Shown here piece after piece: positions 6,905 to 14,143 of a stretch of 14,820 bases of DNA. The notes beneath the pieces are model-generated. The model worked only from the letters and a program-made list of their open reading frames with translations. It was not told the DNA's origin and did not search any database. Position 1 is the first letter of the stretch; each line of letters opens with the position of its first letter. The stretch is from assembly GCA_026982215.1 (NCBI GenBank), contig JALSHN010000270.1, positions 1-14,820 on the forward strand, read 5' to 3'. Source of the DNA: Gammaproteobacteria bacterium (lineage in GTDB: Bacteria; Pseudomonadota; Gammaproteobacteria; S012-40). The translations under genes and the position numbers were made by a program.

Positions 6905-7648
6905 ATGTCCAGCGAGTCCCTCCTCAGTCTGTTCTTCCTCCCCCCCGCCGGGCCGCTGCTGCTCATCGCCCTCGGCCTGCTGTTGCGCCGGCGCCGCCCC
7001 CGCGCTGGAACGGCCCTCACGGGCATCGGCCTCGCCTCGGCCTGGTTGCTGTCCACCCCCTGGGTGGGCGACAACCTGCTCGCCGCCCGCCAGACCCATC
7101 CCGCCCTCCACACCCCACCGGACGATGTCCAGGCCATCGTCGTCCTCACCGCCGGTCGCCTGCATCGGGCCGCCGAGTACGGTGGCGACGACCAACCCGA
7201 CCGCCTGACCCTGGAGCGACTGCGCCACGCCGCCTGGTGGCACCACCGCACCGGTCTCCCGGTGCTGGTCACCGGTGGGCGGCTGGAAGAGGACGACCAA
7301 GGCAGTCTGGCCGAGATCGCCGCCCGCACCCTGCAAGACGACTGGGGGGTGACCCCGGTGTGGCAGGAACCCCGGGCGCGCACCACCTGGGAAAACGCCC
7401 GCTACAGTGCCCAGATGCTGCGCCACCGCGGCATCGAGCGTGTACTGTTGGTGACCCACGCCTGGCACATGCCCCGGGCGATGTACGCCTTCCGCCGCAC
7501 CGGACTGACCCCCATCGCCGCTCCCACCGCCTTCGTCCAACCCGCCGAAGGCCAGTGGCAGGACTTCCTCCCCCGCAGCCACGCCCAGCGCCACAGCCAC
7601 TGGGCGCTGCACGAATGGCTGGGGCTGTGGTGGTATCGTCTCAAATGA
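6905..7648 (+). CDS. YdcF/ElyC-type DUF218 membrane protein
   Basis: This 247-residue protein has two N-terminal membrane segments (about residues 9-28 and 38-55, with an RRRRPR cluster between) and a DUF218 domain at about 76-220. Domain landmarks include AIVVLTAGR (77-85), EYGGDD, LTLERLRHAAWWHHRTGLPVLVTGG (101-125), ARTTWENARYS (158-168) and VLLVTHAWHMPRAMYAFRRTG (180-200). Relatives include E. coli ElyC and SanA, tied to envelope integrity and peptidoglycan or lipid-carrier homeostasis; the reaction is unknown. The usual VVLGGG loop reads VVLTAG here, losing the first two glycines. The gene is divergent from the SH3-like gene, 91 bases apart. The start lacks a Shine-Dalgarno, but the first membrane segment fits this ATG. 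Confidence 0.9.
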   Translation: MSSESLLSLFFLPPAGPLLLIALGLLLRRRRPRAGTALTGIGLASAWLLSTPWVGDNLLAARQTHPALHTPPDDVQAIVVLTAGRLHRAAEYGGDDQPDRLTLERLRHAAWWHHRTGLPVLVTGGRLEEDDQGSLAEIAARTLQDDWGVTPVWQEPRARTTWENARYSAQMLRHRGIERVLLVTHAWHMPRAMYAFRRTGLTPIAAPTAFVQPAEGQWQDFLPRSHAQRHSHWALHEWLGLWWYRLK

Positions 7649-7650
7649 CA

Positions 7651-7665
7651 GTGCCCCCCTGGCAC
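7651..7665 (+). repeat. Small inverted repeat between ydcF-type gene and P-loop gene
   Basis: GTGCC, a CCCCT loop, then GGCAC form a perfect 5-base inverted repeat just after the DUF218 stop codon. No T-run follows, so it is not a convincing terminator. It overlaps the -35 region of the next promoter and might be an operator. Confidence 0.25.
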
Positions 7666-7678
7666 CGCCATGTCCGAT

Positions 7679-7687
7679 TGATAGAAT
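7679..7687 (+). promoter_or_regulatory. Extended -10 promoter for the P-loop/metA unit
   Basis: TGATAGAAT fits the extended -10 consensus (TG-N-TATAAT with one mismatch). Transcription would begin near 7694, about 20 bases before the ATG at 7714. A weak -35-like TGGCAC lies at 7660-7665. It would drive both the P-loop ATPase gene and the coupled metA. Confidence 0.45.
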
Positions 7688-7713
7688 GAAGCCCCCCAAC
7701 CACGGACCCCGCC

Positions 7714-8562
7714 ATGCGCATGACCGCCGAGGCCTTCCGGGCCTGGAAGAACAAAGCCATCACCCTGCTGGGCATGTCCGGCGTGGGCAAGACCTGCCTG
7801 GCGCAGATCCTGCGCCGCAGCAACTGGTTCCACTACTCCGGCGACTACCGCATCGGCACCCGTTACCTGGACGAGCCCATCATCGACAACATCAAACGCC
7901 AGGCGATGCAGATCCCCTTCCTGCGCGATCTGCTGCGATCCGACTCCATCCACATCGTCAACAACATCACCGTGGACAATCTTCAGCCGGTCTCCAGTTT
8001 CCTGGGCAAACTGGGCAATCCCGAGCAAGGGGGGTTGGGACTGAAGGAATTCAAGCGCCGCCAACGGCTACACCGCGAGGCCGAGATCCGCGCCATGCTC
8101 GACGTCCCGGAATTCATCGACAAGGCCCGCACCATCTACGGCTATTCCCACTTCGTCAACGATGCCGGCGGCTCGCTCTGTGAGTTGGATGCCCCCGAGG
8201 TGCTCGAGGTCCTGGATCATCACACCCTGATCCTCTACATCCAGGCCAGCGAGGCCGACGAGCAAGAACTCATCCACCGCGCCGAACGCTACCCCAAGCC
8301 ACTCTACTATCGGGAAGACTTCCTCAGCGAACAACTGCACGAATACATGAGCGAGCGCGGCCTGGAATACGTGGCCATGATCGAGCCCGACGACTTCGTG
8401 CGCTGGGTGTTTCCGCGGCTGTTCTACGCCCGCATCCCCCGTTACGAAGCCATCGCCCGCCGCTATGGCTACACGGTGACCACCGAAGAAGTGTTCGCGG
8501 TGCGCGACGAGCGCGATTTCCTGGACATGGTCGAGGCCGCCCTGGCCCGGGAGGCCGGCTGA
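7714..8562 (+). CDS. P-loop NTPase coupled to metA, function unknown
   Basis: This 282-residue protein has no signal peptide or membrane segment. A clear Walker A motif, GMSGVGKT (20-27), follows a short hydrophobic strand. Next come FHYSGDYRIGTRYLDEPI (39-56), reminiscent of the substrate-binding start of small P-loop kinases, VNNITVDN (82-89), and FVNDAGGSLCELD (147-159), where D150 and the glycines could serve as a Walker-B-like element. LILYIQASEADEQELIHRA (172-190) looks like the following strand and lid. The C-terminal third (PLYYREDFL, VRWVFPRLFYARIPRYEAIARRYGY) has no recognised domain. Its stop overlaps the metA start by one base (TGATG), so the two are probably made together. The Shine-Dalgarno is weak (ACGGA); a second ATG two codons on is possible. 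I do not recognise a named family; a small-molecule kinase or a regulatory ATPase are both possible. Confidence 0.85.
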   Translation: MRMTAEAFRAWKNKAITLLGMSGVGKTCLAQILRRSNWFHYSGDYRIGTRYLDEPIIDNIKRQAMQIPFLRDLLRSDSIHIVNNITVDNLQPVSSFLGKLGNPEQGGLGLKEFKRRQRLHREAEIRAMLDVPEFIDKARTIYGYSHFVNDAGGSLCELDAPEVLEVLDHHTLILYIQASEADEQELIHRAERYPKPLYYREDFLSEQLHEYMSERGLEYVAMIEPDDFVRWVFPRLFYARIPRYEAIARRYGYTVTTEEVFAVRDERDFLDMVEAALAREAG

Positions 8563-9650
8563 TGCCCCTGGTCGCCCACAACGAACTGCCCACTTTCGAG
8601 CGCCTGCGCGGCGAGGGGGAGACCATCGTCCCCCGCGAACTGGCGGTGCGCCAGGACATCCGCGAACTGCACATCGGCCTGCTCAACATGATGCCCGATG
8701 CCGCCCTCACCGCCACCGAACGGCAATTCTTCCGCCTCATCGGCGAGAGCAACCAGATCGCCCAGTTCTACATGCACCCCTTCACCCTGGAGGCCCTGCC
8801 ACGCGGCCCCAAGGCCCGGGAACACATCGAGCGCTACTACGACCACTTCCAAGATATCCAGGCCCAGGGGCTGGATGCCCTGATCATCACCGGGGCCAAC
8901 GTCACCCAGCCCGACCTGGCCCTGGAACCCTTCTGGGAGCCGCTCATCGAGGTACTCGATTGGGCCTGGGAAAATGTCACCTCCACCCTGTGCTCCTGCC
9001 TCGCCACTCATGCGGTGATGCAATTCCGCTACGGCCAGCGCCGCCGCCATCTGGGTGAGAAACGCTGGGGGGTCTTCCCCCACCGGGTGGTGGACCGCCA
9101 GCGGCGCCACCCCCTGGTCACCGGGGTGAACACCCGTTTCGACGTCCCCCACTCCCGTTTCAACCAGATCGACCGGGAACAGTTCGAGGCCGCCGGCCTG
9201 CCGGTGCTGGTGGAGAGCGAACAGGCCGGGGTTCATTTGGCCACCAGCGAGGACGGTTTCCGCATCGTCTTCTTCCAGGGCCACCCGGAATACGACACCA
9301 TCAGCCTGCTCAAGGAATACAAACGCGAGGTGCTGCGCTACGCCGCCGGCGAACGCGACGACTACCCCCCCTTCCCGGAAAACTACTTCCCGCTGCAGAC
9401 CCAGGCCATCCTGGAGGAATACCGCGACCGTCTCGACCAGGCCCGCGAACGGGGGGAAGAGCCCCCGCCCTTTCCCGAACGGCTGGCGGCGGCGCGGCTG
9501 GACAACACCTGGCACGACACCGCCGAGGCGGTGATCAACAACTGGATCGGTAAGGTCTACCAACTCACCGACATCGACCGCCACCTCCCCTTCCGCCCCG
9601 GGGTGGACCCCGACGACCCCCTGGGGCTGCGTCGCGCTCAATCCCCATAG
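8562..9650 (+). CDS. metA: MetA-like homoserine O-acyltransferase
   Basis: The enzyme acylates the hydroxyl of homoserine, the first committed step of methionine synthesis, in the cytosol. The 362 residues show the glutamine-amidotransferase-like fold: IGLLNMMPDAALTATERQF (38-56), FEDIQ-like HFQDIQAQGLDALIITGANV, the nucleophile in STLCSCLATHA (C146, aligned by me with E. coli C142), VPHSRF, and GHPEYDT with H241 and E243. Spacing from ITGA to the cysteine equals that of E. coli MetA, so the alignment is secure here. The residue at the position where Gly favours succinyl-CoA and Glu favours acetyl-CoA (E. coli 111) is Thr115, so the donor cannot be read from it. The protein is about 50 residues longer than E. 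coli MetA (309), through an inserted charged helix (EEYRDRLDQARERGEE) and a longer tail. It is translationally coupled to the P-loop gene and overlaps the convergent ABC ATPase by 13 bases. Confidence 0.92.
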   Translation: MPLVAHNELPTFERLRGEGETIVPRELAVRQDIRELHIGLLNMMPDAALTATERQFFRLIGESNQIAQFYMHPFTLEALPRGPKAREHIERYYDHFQDIQAQGLDALIITGANVTQPDLALEPFWEPLIEVLDWAWENVTSTLCSCLATHAVMQFRYGQRRRHLGEKRWGVFPHRVVDRQRRHPLVTGVNTRFDVPHSRFNQIDREQFEAAGLPVLVESEQAGVHLATSEDGFRIVFFQGHPEYDTISLLKEYKREVLRYAAGERDDYPPFPENYFPLQTQAILEEYRDRLDQARERGEEPPPFPERLAAARLDNTWHDTAEAVINNWIGKVYQLTDIDRHLPFRPGVDPDDPLGLRRAQSP

Positions 9651-11674
9651 AGAAAACAGCGCACCCAGCGCCCCTCCCCCAACGCGGTCACCGGGGGATA
9701 GGCCTCCTGGCAACGCGCCTCGGCCCAGGGACAGCGAGGGGCGAAATGGCAACCGGGGGGTGGGGCGATGGGTGAGGGCGGATCCCCCTCCAGGCGGATC
9801 ACCTCACGGCCTCCCTCCTCCACCCGGGGTACCGCCGACACCAGGGCCTGAGTGTACGGGTGGCGGGGATCGGCCAACACCGCCTCCGCCGGCCCTTGCT
9901 CCACCACCCGCCCCAGGTACATCACCGCCACCTCATGGGCCAGATAGCCCACCACCGAGAGGTTGTGGGTGATGAACAGATAGGCCAGCCCCATCTCCCG
10001 CTGCAACTCGGCCAGCAGATTGAGGATCTGCGCCTGCACCGAGACATCCAAGGCCGAGGTGGGCTCGTCGCAGACGATCAGGCGCGGCGAGACCGCCAGC
10101 GCCCGGGCGATGCAGATCCGCTGCCGCTGGCCGCCGGAGAACTCGTGGGGATAGCGGTCCATCACCTCCGGGCGCAGTCCCACCTGGCGCAACAATTCGG
10201 CCACCCGCTCACGCCGCTCCCGGCGATCGCGTACCATCTTTTGGGCGATCAATCCCTCGGCGACGATCTCCTCCACCCGCATGCGCGGATTCATCGAGGA
10301 AAAGGGATCCTGAAACACCAACTGCAGCTCGCGGCGCCGCCGGCGCAACGCCTCCCCCTTGAGGGTGGTGAGTTCGGTGTCGTCGAAGCGCACCGAGCCG
10401 GCGGTGGGCCGGATGAGCTGCAAGATCGCCTTTCCCACCGTGGTCTTGCCGCACCCGGACTCGCCCACCAGGGCCAAGGTACGTCCGGCGGCGATGGCCA
10501 TGTCCACCCCGTCCACGGCATACACCCGCCCCACCTCCCGTTTGAGCAGCCCGCGACGGATGGGGAAATGGACCTTGAGCCCGCTCACCTCCAGCAACGG
10601 TGTAGCCGCCTGCTGCCGACTTCCTGGCACTGCCTCCGTGGCGACATCCAAGGCGGGGGGAGACGGGAAGCGGGCGGCGAAACGGGGATCGACGGCGAAA
10701 CACCGCACCCGTTGGCCGGCCACCGGAAGCAGCTCGGGAGCCCGCTCCCGGCACAGGGGCTGGGCGATGTCGCAACGCTCGGCGAAACGACAACCGGGAA
10801 TGCGATCGAAGCGTGAGGGCACGCTGCCGGGAATGGTGGCCAAGGGCTGGCCACGGCGACGGGCCTCCGGCAGGGCCTGGAACAACCGCCGGGTGTAGGG
10901 GTGGCGGCGATGGCGCAGGAAATCCTCCCTCCGCGCCTCCTCCACCACCTGCCCGGCATACATCACCGCCACCCGGTCGGCCATCTGCGCCACCACCCCC
11001 AGGTCGTGGGTGATGAGCAGCAGGGCCATGCCCCGCTCCCGCTGCAGCCGCTGCAACAGCCGCAACACCTGCGCCTGGATGGTCACGTCCAAGGCCGTGG
11101 TGGGCTCATCGGCGATGAGCAGCTCCGGCTCGCCGGCCAGGGCCATGGCGATCATCACCCGTTGTTTCATCCCCCCAGAAAGCTGATGGGGATACTCGTC
11201 GATCCGTTTGCCGGGGTCGGGAATACCCACCTCGGCCAGCAACTCGAGGATCCGCTCCCGAGCCACCCGCCCCCGCAGCCCCAAATGGCGCTCCAGCACT
11301 TCCTGGATCTGGCGTCCCACAGTGAGCACCGGGTTCAGCGAGGTCATGGGCTCCTGGAAGATCATGGCGATGCGCCGCCCCCGCACCCGACGCATGGCCG
11401 CCTCGGGCAAGGCCAGGAGATCGGCACCGTCCAGCCTCACCTCGCCGTCCAGACGTGCCCCGGCGGGCAGCAGGCGGAGGATGGAGAAGGCGGTCATCGA
11501 CTTGCCGCACCCCGACTCGCCCACCAGGGCGAAGGTCTCACCGCGGCGCAGTTCCAGGTCCACCCCGTCCACCACCCGCAGCTCGCCGCCACCGGCGGGG
11601 AAGGCGGTAGTGAGACCACGGACGGTCAACAACGGTGATTCGCTGTCGGTGGCGGACTCGATGGCTGCAGACAT
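9638..11674 (-). CDS. Fused double ATPase of a peptide-type ABC importer
   Basis: This 678-residue cytoplasmic protein joins two ABC ATPase halves of the Dpp/Opp type, so one chain powers the importer. Half one has Walker A GESGCGKS (52-59), signature LSGGMKQR (165-172), Walker B LLIADE (185-190) and switch H223. Half two has Walker A GESGCGKT (404-411), signature FSGGQRQR (512-519), Walker B LIVCDE (532-537) and H570. Each half ends in the oligopeptide-transporter C-terminal module with four cysteines: C295, C301, C308, C325 and C642, C648, C655, C673. All catalytic residues are intact. It resembles YejF/GsiA-type fusions but is longer than YejF (about 530). The start at 11674 has AAGGAA 7 bases upstream and lies 3 bases after the permease stop. 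Substrate is not determined; peptides are the family default. Confidence 0.94.
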   Translation of the reverse strand: MSAAIESATDSESPLLTVRGLTTAFPAGGGELRVVDGVDLELRRGETFALVGESGCGKSMTAFSILRLLPAGARLDGEVRLDGADLLALPEAAMRRVRGRRIAMIFQEPMTSLNPVLTVGRQIQEVLERHLGLRGRVARERILELLAEVGIPDPGKRIDEYPHQLSGGMKQRVMIAMALAGEPELLIADEPTTALDVTIQAQVLRLLQRLQRERGMALLLITHDLGVVAQMADRVAVMYAGQVVEEARREDFLRHRRHPYTRRLFQALPEARRRGQPLATIPGSVPSRFDRIPGCRFAERCDIAQPLCRERAPELLPVAGQRVRCFAVDPRFAARFPSPPALDVATEAVPGSRQQAATPLLEVSGLKVHFPIRRGLLKREVGRVYAVDGVDMAIAAGRTLALVGESGCGKTTVGKAILQLIRPTAGSVRFDDTELTTLKGEALRRRRRELQLVFQDPFSSMNPRMRVEEIVAEGLIAQKMVRDRRERRERVAELLRQVGLRPEVMDRYPHEFSGGQRQRICIARALAVSPRLIVCDEPTSALDVSVQAQILNLLAELQREMGLAYLFITHNLSVVGYLAHEVAVMYLGRVVEQGPAEAVLADPRHPYTQALVSAVPRVEEGGREVIRLEGDPPSPIAPPPGCHFAPRCPWAEARCQEAYPPVTALGEGRWVRCFLYGD

Positions 11675-11677
11675 GGA

Positions 11678-13162
11678 TCAATTCCTTGCGTGACGGGGAT
11701 CGAAGGCATCGCGCACCGCGTCGGCGAACAGATTGGCCGCCAACACCAGCACGAACATGAACGAAAAGGCAGCGGCCAGCGACCACCACACCATGGGCTC
11801 GCGGGCCATCTCCAGGCGGGCGCTGTTGATCATGTTGCCCCAAGAATGCATCGAGGGATCCACCCCCACGCCCACATAGGACAGCACCGCCTCGGCCAGC
11901 ACCAGGCCGGAGAAATCCAACACCACGCTGATGAGCACGATGTGCAACACGTTGGGGGTCAGATGGCGCGCCAGGATAGCGCCCGGCCGCCGCCCCAGGG
12001 CACGGGCGGCGGTGACGTAATCCATCTCCCGCAGCTTCAGGGTCTCGCCGCGCAACATGCGGCACAACCCGGTCCAACTGGTGATCCCCAGGATCACACA
12101 GAGAAAGAACAGCCGCAGATCGGCCCGCTCGGCCTCGGTCTCGAACAACTCGGGGTGATTGGCCATGTACACCTGGAGCATCAGCACCGCCGCGGCGATG
12201 AGCAACACCCCCGGAATGGAGCTCAAGGTGGTGTAGAGATACTGGATCACATCATCCACCCAACCGCGGAAATAGCCAGCCATCACCCCCAGCACCAAAG
12301 CGAAGGGCAGCATCACCAGGGTGGTCAGGGTGCCGATGATCAGACCGGTACGCACGCTCTTGAGGGCCTGATAGAGCACATCGTTGCCCACCTTGTCGGT
12401 ACCGAAGACGTGATACCCCCCCGCCAACTGCACCACCGCCCCGGCCAGCACCAACAGCACCGTCAACGTCGCCAGGGCAGACCACCACGGCAGCGTCGTC
12501 TCCCCCCGCAGCACCCGGCCGGCCGCCTCGGCCCAACTCCAGCCATGGCGGCGCGCCAGCAGGAAGGCCAGCAACAGAAAGGCCGCCACCGCCACCAGCG
12601 CCCCCTGGGCCGCCCCCCACAGTGCCCGCGCCGCCACATCGGCGCGGTGGCGCGAGGGATCGTCCAGATGGGCGCCGCCGTAACGTAGCCGGGGATACTC
12701 ACGCACCCGGGTGCCATCCGCCCGCTCCACCGTCTCCTTGACGAAGGCCGTGATCGCCAGGGGGGCGGAATAGGTCTTCTCCACCCCCTCACGCAGCGGG
12801 GTAGCCATCAAGTCGAACAGACTCAGACTCTCACCGGCATAATGCACCTCGCCACCCTCGCCCTGGCTCACCGGCAGACGGAAATGCACCGAGTCCACCA
12901 ACCCCAGGGCACCATAGGCCGAGAGCACCACCAAGGCCGCCATCCCCAACGGGCGGCGCAGCACCGCCCGCCAAGTGTCGCGCAGGTCCTGTCGCCGGCG
13001 GGCATAGAGCACGAACCCGGTCACCGCCGCCACCAGCAGATAGAGCAAGGCATCGGTCCACAGGATCACCGGCTTGGCATCCAGCCCCACGGCGAGCAGG
13101 GCGAACAGCGTCGGCGGCAGACCCAGCAACAGGGCGAGGGTGACGAAATCCACGCGGTCCAT
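11678..13162 (-). CDS. OppC/DppC-type ABC permease with long N-terminal extension
   Basis: At 494 residues this inner-membrane permease is about 200 longer than a usual DppC. The N-terminus has two or three hydrophobic segments (about 8-25, 35-52, 72-90). A roughly 90-residue, probably periplasmic stretch follows (including KTYSAPLAITAFVKETVERADG), then more membrane segments near 190-210 and 235-255. The standard core begins at YHVFGTDKVGNDVLYQALKSVRTGLIIG and continues through several membrane helices. The EAA loop (EMDYVTAARALGRRPGAILARHLTPN) contacts the ATPase. The end (FADAVRDAFDPRHARN) is typical of the family. The start at 13162 is 3 bases after the previous stop and has GGAG upstream. 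It pairs with the OppB-type permease to form the channel. Confidence 0.92.
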   Translation of the reverse strand: MDRVDFVTLALLLGLPPTLFALLAVGLDAKPVILWTDALLYLLVAAVTGFVLYARRRQDLRDTWRAVLRRPLGMAALVVLSAYGALGLVDSVHFRLPVSQGEGGEVHYAGESLSLFDLMATPLREGVEKTYSAPLAITAFVKETVERADGTRVREYPRLRYGGAHLDDPSRHRADVAARALWGAAQGALVAVAAFLLLAFLLARRHGWSWAEAAGRVLRGETTLPWWSALATLTVLLVLAGAVVQLAGGYHVFGTDKVGNDVLYQALKSVRTGLIIGTLTTLVMLPFALVLGVMAGYFRGWVDDVIQYLYTTLSSIPGVLLIAAAVLMLQVYMANHPELFETEAERADLRLFFLCVILGITSWTGLCRMLRGETLKLREMDYVTAARALGRRPGAILARHLTPNVLHIVLISVVLDFSGLVLAEAVLSYVGVGVDPSMHSWGNMINSARLEMAREPMVWWSLAAAFSFMFVLVLAANLFADAVRDAFDPRHARN

Positions 13163-13165
13163 GGG

Positions 13166-14143
13166 CTACTCCAACCTCACCCGTGGATCCACCAGGGTGT
13201 AGGAGAGATCGGTGAGCACCAGGCCGACGATATAGAGCACCGACCCCAGGAACACCATCGCCCGCACGATGGCGAAATCCTGGGCGTTGATGGCGTCGAT
13301 GGTGTAACTCCCCAGCCCGGGAATGCCGAAGAACGACTCCATGATCAGACTGCCCATGAACAACAGCGGAATCACCACCACCGCCCCGGTGAGGATGGGG
13401 ATCAGGGCGTTCTGCAACACATGGCGGAACATCACCACCGTCTCCGGCAGACCCTTGGCCCGGGCGGTGCGCACATAGTCCTTGCCCATCTCCTCCAGGA
13501 ACAGGGTGCGATACCAGCGCGCCCCGGAGCCAATCCCGGAGATGATGCCGATGATCACCGGCAATATCAGGAACTTCCATGCCGCCACCCCGGTGTCGTA
13601 ACCGGAAATGGGCACCAAGTGCAGCAGTTTCCCCGCCACGTATTGCCCGGCGATGATGTAGAACAACGGCGAGATGGACATCAGCACCACACACAACACC
13701 ACCCCCCACAGATCCAGGGCACTGGCACGGAAAAAGGCCATGGCCAATGCGAAGGTGATGTTGGTGAGCAGGCCCACCAGAAACACCGGAATGGCGATGG
13801 CCAGACTGGGCCACATGCGCTGGGAGATGTCGTAGCCGATATCACGTCCGGCGTCGGAGCGGCCGAAATCGAACAAAAACAGCCGCAGCGAATTCTGGTA
13901 GAAGATGGTGTCACTGAACTTGGCCAACCCCTCGGCCTCGGCGTTGAACAACAAGGGTTTGTCATAACCCCGTTCCGCCTTCCATTGCGCCACCGCCTCG
14001 GGGGTGACGTGCTTCATCCCCAGATGCATCCGCGCCATGTCATCCGGGGTGTTGACCACGAAAAACAGCGTGAAGGTGATGAGATTCACCCCGAGAAGAA
14101 TGGGAAAGGCATAGAGCACCCGGCGCACCAAATAGGCGAACAT
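13166..14143 (-). CDS. OppB/DppB-type ABC permease
   Basis: This 325-residue inner-membrane permease starts at an ATG that overlaps the previous stop by one base (TGATG). It opens with MFAYLVRRVLYAFPILLGVNLITFTLFF, the standard OppB-type N-terminus. A periplasmic segment (about 40-105) follows, containing NTPDDMARMHLG, KAERGYDKPLLF and LFLFDFGRS. Then come helices around 118-140, 150-175 and 190-220, the EAA loop (EMGKDYVRTARAKGLPETVVMFRHVLQNALIPI), and two final helices with MESFFGIPGLGSYTIDAI. The end (DLSYTLVDPRVRLE) is canonical. No N-terminal extension is present, in contrast to its partner permease. The 1-base overlap with the binding-protein gene and 3-base gap to the next permease indicate one operon. 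Confidence 0.95.
   Translation of the reverse strand: MFAYLVRRVLYAFPILLGVNLITFTLFFVVNTPDDMARMHLGMKHVTPEAVAQWKAERGYDKPLLFNAEAEGLAKFSDTIFYQNSLRLFLFDFGRSDAGRDIGYDISQRMWPSLAIAIPVFLVGLLTNITFALAMAFFRASALDLWGVVLCVVLMSISPLFYIIAGQYVAGKLLHLVPISGYDTGVAAWKFLILPVIIGIISGIGSGARWYRTLFLEEMGKDYVRTARAKGLPETVVMFRHVLQNALIPILTGAVVVIPLLFMGSLIMESFFGIPGLGSYTIDAINAQDFAIVRAMVFLGSVLYIVGLVLTDLSYTLVDPRVRLE

Noticed and set aside
7651..7665. Inverted repeat as an intrinsic terminator of the DUF218 gene
   Set aside because: The stem is only 5 base pairs and is not followed by a T-run.
8469..9752. 427-residue open frame on - across metA
   Set aside because: Antisense shadow of metA and of the adjacent end; its composition is Gly/Val/Asp-rich without motif structure.
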